64,000 nt of DNA from CAYUAG01 sp046483025 (GTDB taxonomy: Bacteria > Zhuqueibacterota > QNDG01 > CAYUAG01). The DNA lies in the NCBI GenBank assembly GCA_046483025.1, contig JAWODZ010000126.1:1-64000 (forward strand). Direction: 5' to 3'. Shown piece by piece: positions 60,255 to 64,000 of this stretch (its first letter is position 1; every line of letters starts with the position of its first letter). The position numbers and the translations under genes were made by a program. Under the pieces are notes generated by a model, which did not search any database, was not told the DNA's origin, and was given only the letters and a program-made list of their open reading frames with translations.

Positions 60255-60761
60255 ATGAAAAAACAATTATTCATTTTATTGGTAAGTATGCTGGTACTGG
60301 CTTTGTTTACATTGCCGGTTTTTTCTCAGCAGCATCATAAAAAAGAGAAACAGGAAAAAATGGAAATGATGCAGCATGGAAAAATGATGGGAGAACAGAA
60401 AGGTATGATGGATATGCATCAGATGAATGTTATGATGGATTCTACCATGAAGAGATGCAAAATGACAAATGAGTACATGCAGAAAATGAAAGACAGTCAA
60501 ATGATGGGTGGTAAAATGGGTATGAAATCCATGATGGGAATGAATCAGAACCTGGAGGGAATGGCACAACAGATGAAGATGATGACTGAAAACATGGAAA
60601 CAATGATGAACAGCGAAGAGATGATGTCTGATAAAGATTTTATGGAACATATGAATAAAATGCATGAAATGATGTCACAGACTTCCAAAAACATGGACCA
60701 GATGGCAAAGATGATGCATAGTATGATGGAGCAGACTGACAAACAAAAAGAGATGGAATAG
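60255..60761 (+). CDS. Met-rich exported protein, probable copper binder
   Basis: This 168-residue protein has a signal peptide (QLFILLVSMLVLALFTLPVFS) and a mature part dominated by Met, His, Lys and Glu. Many MM and MxxM pairs occur (MEMMQHGKMMGEQKGMMDMH, MQKMKDSQMMGGKMGMKSMM). The pattern recalls Met-rich periplasmic copper(I)-binding proteins; helical heptad-like spacing suggests a coiled helix. No known family signature is recognised. AAGGAGAG precedes the ATG. It lies between the SHOCT set and the methyltransferase and multicopper oxidase genes. Confidence 0.8.
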   Translation: MKKQLFILLVSMLVLALFTLPVFSQQHHKKEKQEKMEMMQHGKMMGEQKGMMDMHQMNVMMDSTMKRCKMTNEYMQKMKDSQMMGGKMGMKSMMGMNQNLEGMAQQMKMMTENMETMMNSEEMMSDKDFMEHMNKMHEMMSQTSKNMDQMAKMMHSMMEQTDKQKEME

Positions 60762-60800
60762 AATTCGGTTAGAGTTGGAGGTTGTTATATAAGTTTACAA

Positions 60801-60908
60801 AAATGAAACCACAGGATACACAGAGAAAATAAAGAAGTTAAAAAGTATATGAATTAGTAATCCCCTTATTTTATTTTTTGCTCTGTGTATTCTTTATGGT
60901 TTTTTGTC
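60801..60908. repeat. Dispersed palindromic repeat (ACACAGAG/CTCTGTGT)
   Basis: ACACAGAG (60818-60825) is complementary to CTCTGTGT (60881-60888) around an AT-rich core, with further partial pairing outside. It belongs with the 17998-18090 element by architecture and right-arm words. No gene is seen in this spacer. Confidence 0.5.
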
Positions 60909-60963
60909 ATCCTTTAGTTTGTAAATCAATGTTAATGTAAAATTCGATAATAAAATACTGAAT

Positions 60964-61596
60964 ATGAATATACATACCAGAAAAATAAAAAGACGCTACG
61001 GCCGTATTGCCGGCATATATGATGTGATGGAAAAACCCATGGAGTTCATATTTGCCACATGGCGTCGGGAATTGATGAAAGAAGTATCCGGAGAAGTGCT
61101 GGAAGTAGGAGTGGGTACAGGTAAAAATTTACAATACTATCCCCAGGGTATGAACGTGACAGCCATAGATTTCAGTTCCCGCATGATTGACAAAGCTAGG
61201 CAAAAAGTTCGAGAACTTGAACGGCACTTCGATTTACGGGTGATGGACGTTCAGGATATGAATTTCCCGGATAACACTTTCGATACCGTGGTGACTTCCT
61301 GTGTGTTCTGTTCGGTACCGGATCCGGTAAAAGGACTGAAAGAGATCCGCCGGGTGTGTAAATCAGGAGGAAAAGTAGTGATGCTGGAGCATGTACGCAG
61401 TCAGAGACCAATATTAGGCCCTTTAATGGATATTTTGAATCCTGTACCAGTTTTAATGTATGGAGCCAATATCAATCGAAATACCATTCAGAATCTGAGA
61501 ATGGCCGGTTTTCGGAATATAGAAGTCAGGAATTTATGGTTGGATATTGTAAAACTGATCGTTGTTACACATGTAAAACAATCAGTAGGTAAATAG
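60964..61596 (+). CDS. SAM-dependent class I methyltransferase (UbiE-like)
   Basis: This 210-residue methyltransferase has a Rossmann SAM-binding motif GEVLEVGVGTGKNLQYYP, motif II-like FDLRVMDVQDMNFPDNTFDT and post-motif VTSCVFCSVPDPVKGLKEIRR, then GGKVVMLEHVRS. It resembles UbiE/Coq5-type and the small methyltransferases found next to copper genes. Two closely spaced Cys residues (SCVFC) are present in the loop after the catalytic strand. The substrate is unknown. The start has no clear ribosome site. It follows the repeat at 60801-60908. Confidence 0.85.
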   Translation: MNIHTRKIKRRYGRIAGIYDVMEKPMEFIFATWRRELMKEVSGEVLEVGVGTGKNLQYYPQGMNVTAIDFSSRMIDKARQKVRELERHFDLRVMDVQDMNFPDNTFDTVVTSCVFCSVPDPVKGLKEIRRVCKSGGKVVMLEHVRSQRPILGPLMDILNPVPVLMYGANINRNTIQNLRMAGFRNIEVRNLWLDIVKLIVVTHVKQSVGK

Positions 61597-61656
61597 ATTT
61601 TAATCCGGAACTTTACATGGTAAAATACTAATTTTTATATGTACGAGGAGAAATGA

Positions 61657-63906
61657 ATGAAGAAAATTTTAGGGATTCTACTGGTTTTGTTATTATTTAA
61701 TACAGTTTTTGCTCATAATGAATTGACTCCCACAGTCAATGGGGATTCTATTATTTATGAGCTTACCATTCATTATAAAACCGTCAATTTTACCGGAAAA
61801 GAAACCCAGGCCATAGCGGTGAACAATTCCATTCCGGCTCCCGTGCTCCGGTTTCAGGAAGGTAAAATTGCTGTAATACAAGTGACAAACGAAATGTCGG
61901 AAGAGGCGTCCATTCACTGGCATGGACTGATTCTGCCTAATTTTCAGGATGGAGTACCCTATCTTACTACACCTCCCATACGTGCCGGTAAAACCTTTAC
62001 TTACAGTTTTCCGCTCAAACAGTCAGGCACTTACTGGTATCACTCCCATACCGGGCTGCAGGAACAAAAAGGATTATACGGCGGGATTATAATTGAACCC
62101 AGAGAAAGTACAATTCAGTACGATCGGGATCTGGTCCTGGTGCTTTCGGACTGGACGGATCAGGATCCCCGCAAGGTTCTTAAAAACCTGAAACGTCATA
62201 ATGAGTGGTACGGAGTAAAGATCGGAAATGCTCCCTCACTCTGGGATGCAGTAAAAAATAACACCTTGATACCCCAGTTTAAATTATGGGCTGATCAGAT
62301 GCCGGGCATGCATATATCTGATATTTATTATGATGCTTTTTTGATCAACGGTAAGAAGGAACAGGTATACGAAGATTTTTTACCTGGTGAAGAGGTCAGG
62401 TTACAGGTAATAAATGCTGCTGCCTCCAGTTATTTCTGGCTCACCTGGGCCGGAGGTGATTTGGAGATTATCTCAGCAGATGGCCTGAATGTACAGCCGG
62501 TTAAAGCTGAGAAAGTTTTGATCGGGATAGCGGAAACTTATGATTTTATCATTACAATTGCGGAAGGTAAAAGCCTTGAATTCAGGGCCACTGCTCAGGA
62601 TGTTACCGGAAGTTCATCTGTTTTTATGGGGAGAGGAAAAAGAACAGAAGCTCCCGGGATCCCTTTTCCCAATTATCAAAAGCTGGGAAGAAAGATGGCA
62701 GAGCTGCACGGGGGAGGAGACAGTATGGAGCTTAAAGGTGATGAAAAAGGTGATTTAAAAAAGCATGATAATGTCATGAAAATGTCCAGTGATCATTCTA
62801 CAGATAAAATGCAGAAAAATACGGACTCAGCCATGCAGCATACCATGCAGGAAGAACATGGTATGAAAGTAACCGATCCCATGATTATGTGGAACGCGGG
62901 GTATTCTAATACAATATTAAAATCAGTGGAACCGACAAAATTTTCCCAGGATTCCCCGGTAAGACATCTGGTTTTAAATCTTACAGGTGATATGTGGCGA
63001 TATAACTGGAATATCAACGGAAAACCTCTCTCAAAAGCGGATAAGATCAGGATAAACAAAGGTGAAGTAGTCCAGATTACTCTGAACAATACTACTATGA
63101 TGCATCATCCCATGCATTTACACGGTCATTTTTTCAGAGTGCTGAATGGTAATGGAGATCATTCTCCCCTGAAACATACAGTGGACATACCCCCAATGAG
63201 CAGAACAACCATTGAATTTGCTGCCTCAGAAGATAAAGACTGGTTCTTTCACTGTCATATTCTGTATCATATGTCAGCGGGTATGGCCCGGATTTTCAGT
63301 TATAATCACAGCATTAGAGATAAAAGACTTGATAAATATCCACTCAAAAATTTCTTAAAACATGACAGTGAATGGTTTTTCTGGGGTGATATCAGCGGAT
63401 TAAGTCATAAGGGGGTACTTGAACTGGTTTTGTCCAACACCTATAATCAAATTAATCTAAAAGCAGAATATGGGTGGCAACAACAGATATATGAAGCCAA
63501 ATTAGACTATGAACGATTTATCCAAAATTATTTCAGAATATACACCGGTCTGAAAGCTGAAACCGAAGAAGCTGATAACTGGGATGATCCGCATACATCC
63601 GGCAGAGTCGGTATTCGGTATTTACTTTTGTATATTTTAGATACGGATATAAGCATTGATCATCAACTGAGACCGGAAATAGCCTTGGAAGCCCATCTGC
63701 CTCTTACCAAACGCCTGATATCGGCAGGGCATCTGGAATGGAAAAATGATTTTGGCTGGATCAATGAATTACCTGAAGGTGTGAACCAGGAAGGGGAGCT
63801 GGTCTGGAATGTGAATCTTGAATATATTTTAGGAAAGAATTTTTTGCTTTCAGCCGGATATGATAATCGTTTTGAGTGGGGAGGGGGACTTAAAATATTA
63901 TTTTAA
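61657..63906 (+). CDS. CopA-type multicopper oxidase fused to a CopB-like outer-membrane domain
   Basis: The 749-residue protein begins with a signal peptide (ILGILLVLLLFNTVFA). The multicopper oxidase part (about 20-560) has HWHG (in ASIHWHGLILPNF), HSH (in TYWYHSHTGLQEQ), HPMHLHGHFF and HCHILYHMSAGM (His532, Cys533, His534, His538, Met543), the full set for type 1, 2 and 3 copper. A Met/His-rich insert lies at about 350-415 (MKMSSDHSTDKM). Residues about 560-749 look like a CopB-type beta-barrel (WFFWGDISGLSHKGVLELVL to the final WGGGLKILF). CopA and CopB are normally separate proteins. AGGAG precedes the ATG. Expected role is periplasmic copper(I) oxidation and sequestration. Confidence 0.88.
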   Translation: MKKILGILLVLLLFNTVFAHNELTPTVNGDSIIYELTIHYKTVNFTGKETQAIAVNNSIPAPVLRFQEGKIAVIQVTNEMSEEASIHWHGLILPNFQDGVPYLTTPPIRAGKTFTYSFPLKQSGTYWYHSHTGLQEQKGLYGGIIIEPRESTIQYDRDLVLVLSDWTDQDPRKVLKNLKRHNEWYGVKIGNAPSLWDAVKNNTLIPQFKLWADQMPGMHISDIYYDAFLINGKKEQVYEDFLPGEEVRLQVINAAASSYFWLTWAGGDLEIISADGLNVQPVKAEKVLIGIAETYDFIITIAEGKSLEFRATAQDVTGSSSVFMGRGKRTEAPGIPFPNYQKLGRKMAELHGGGDSMELKGDEKGDLKKHDNVMKMSSDHSTDKMQKNTDSAMQHTMQEEHGMKVTDPMIMWNAGYSNTILKSVEPTKFSQDSPVRHLVLNLTGDMWRYNWNINGKPLSKADKIRINKGEVVQITLNNTTMMHHPMHLHGHFFRVLNGNGDHSPLKHTVDIPPMSRTTIEFAASEDKDWFFHCHILYHMSAGMARIFSYNHSIRDKRLDKYPLKNFLKHDSEWFFWGDISGLSHKGVLELVLSNTYNQINLKAEYGWQQQIYEAKLDYERFIQNYFRIYTGLKAETEEADNWDDPHTSGRVGIRYLLLYILDTDISIDHQLRPEIALEAHLPLTKRLISAGHLEWKNDFGWINELPEGVNQEGELVWNVNLEYILGKNFLLSAGYDNRFEWGGGLKILF

Positions 63907-63955
63907 AAAAGTAAGATGTACATTATAAAACCTACTGAATATAAATGGCAAGGTT

Positions 63956-64000
63956 ATGAAGTTAACATTTCTGGGAACTCGTGGGTACATTGAGGCTCGA
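63956..64000 (+). CDS. MBL-fold metallo-hydrolase, N-terminal fragment at window edge
   Basis: The last 45 bases encode MKLTFLGTRGYIEAR, the typical first beta-strand and turn of many metallo-beta-lactamase-fold hydrolases. AAGG lies about 3 bp before the ATG. The gene continues beyond the window, so the metal-binding HxHxDH motif is not visible. Identification rests on this short N-terminus only. Confidence 0.55.
   Translation, partial: MKLTFLGTRGYIEAR

Noticed and set aside
60276..60665. His/Phe-rich frame antisense to the Met-rich gene
   Set aside because: ATG-rich coding sequence reads as CAT (His) on the opposite strand, so the His-rich protein is an artefact.

Overview
The window is a gene-dense, roughly 38% GC bacterial contig, almost entirely plus-strand; only smc and one AMP-forming ligase run on the minus strand. 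A secreted protein at 38879-42133 ends in a NYPNPFNPET-type C-terminal sorting domain. That domain, the many palindromic intergenic repeats and the ferredoxin-linked metabolism suggest an anaerobic or microaerophilic member of the FCB group (Calditrichota/KSB1, Ignavibacteriota, Marinimicrobia or Cloacimonadota-like). The phylum cannot be fixed from sequence alone. The first ~116 bases are GC-rich, read better on the other strand and do not continue the gene they abut, so the left edge looks like a chimeric join.

Layout. 117-8457: alpha-glucan/trehalose operon (glgX fragment, glgE, treS-maltokinase fusion, glgP) with a frameshifted relic of a glgA 3' end and a 22-codon hemerythrin relic. 8550-17668: TPR-PDZ-CsgG-like protein, smc, then lepA-lepB-hemW. 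17669-24805: repeat-rich spacer, DUF3467 protein, outer-membrane barrel, aldehyde dehydrogenase, PatB-type lyase, TraB/GumN protein, umuD and umuC. 24940-26834: an AT-rich restriction-modification island, made of a methyltransferase with an SNase-like tail and a MjaI-like endonuclease interrupted by one in-frame UGA. 26907-28584: parvulin isomerase and HD protein. 28773-37259: aconitase-type enzyme, a Phd/VapC module bracketed by ~205-bp direct repeats, a LeuC/LeuD-like pair, and a two-gene citryl-CoA synthetase/lyase (ATP-citrate-lyase-like) pair. 37347-43700: phosphohexomutase, PKD/sorting-domain protein, acyl-CoA ligase. 43914-53031: sensor kinase, two response regulators, 2-oxoacid:ferredoxin oxidoreductase, ferredoxin, superoxide reductase, DHOD-like protein, DJ-1/PfpI protein, CDGSH protein. 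53048-63906: a copper/metal and redox island. The right edge cuts an MBL-fold hydrolase.

How the genes fit together. TreS-maltokinase makes maltose-1-phosphate, GlgE polymerises it, and GlgX and GlgP degrade the glucan. The citrate-cleaving pair, the aconitase-family enzymes and the 2-oxoacid:ferredoxin oxidoreductase are several steps of a reductive TCA cycle, although isocitrate dehydrogenase, fumarate reductase and others are not in view. The 53-64 kb island combines two YHS-domain fusions, a CPH-type (CopB-like) P-type ATPase, three SHOCT mini-membrane proteins, a DUF302 protein, a Met-rich periplasmic protein and a multicopper oxidase fused to a CopB-like barrel. It looks like a copper detoxification system with unusual domain pairings.

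No rRNA, tRNA, CRISPR array, transposase or phage gene was recognised. All identifications come from reading motifs; no database search was run.
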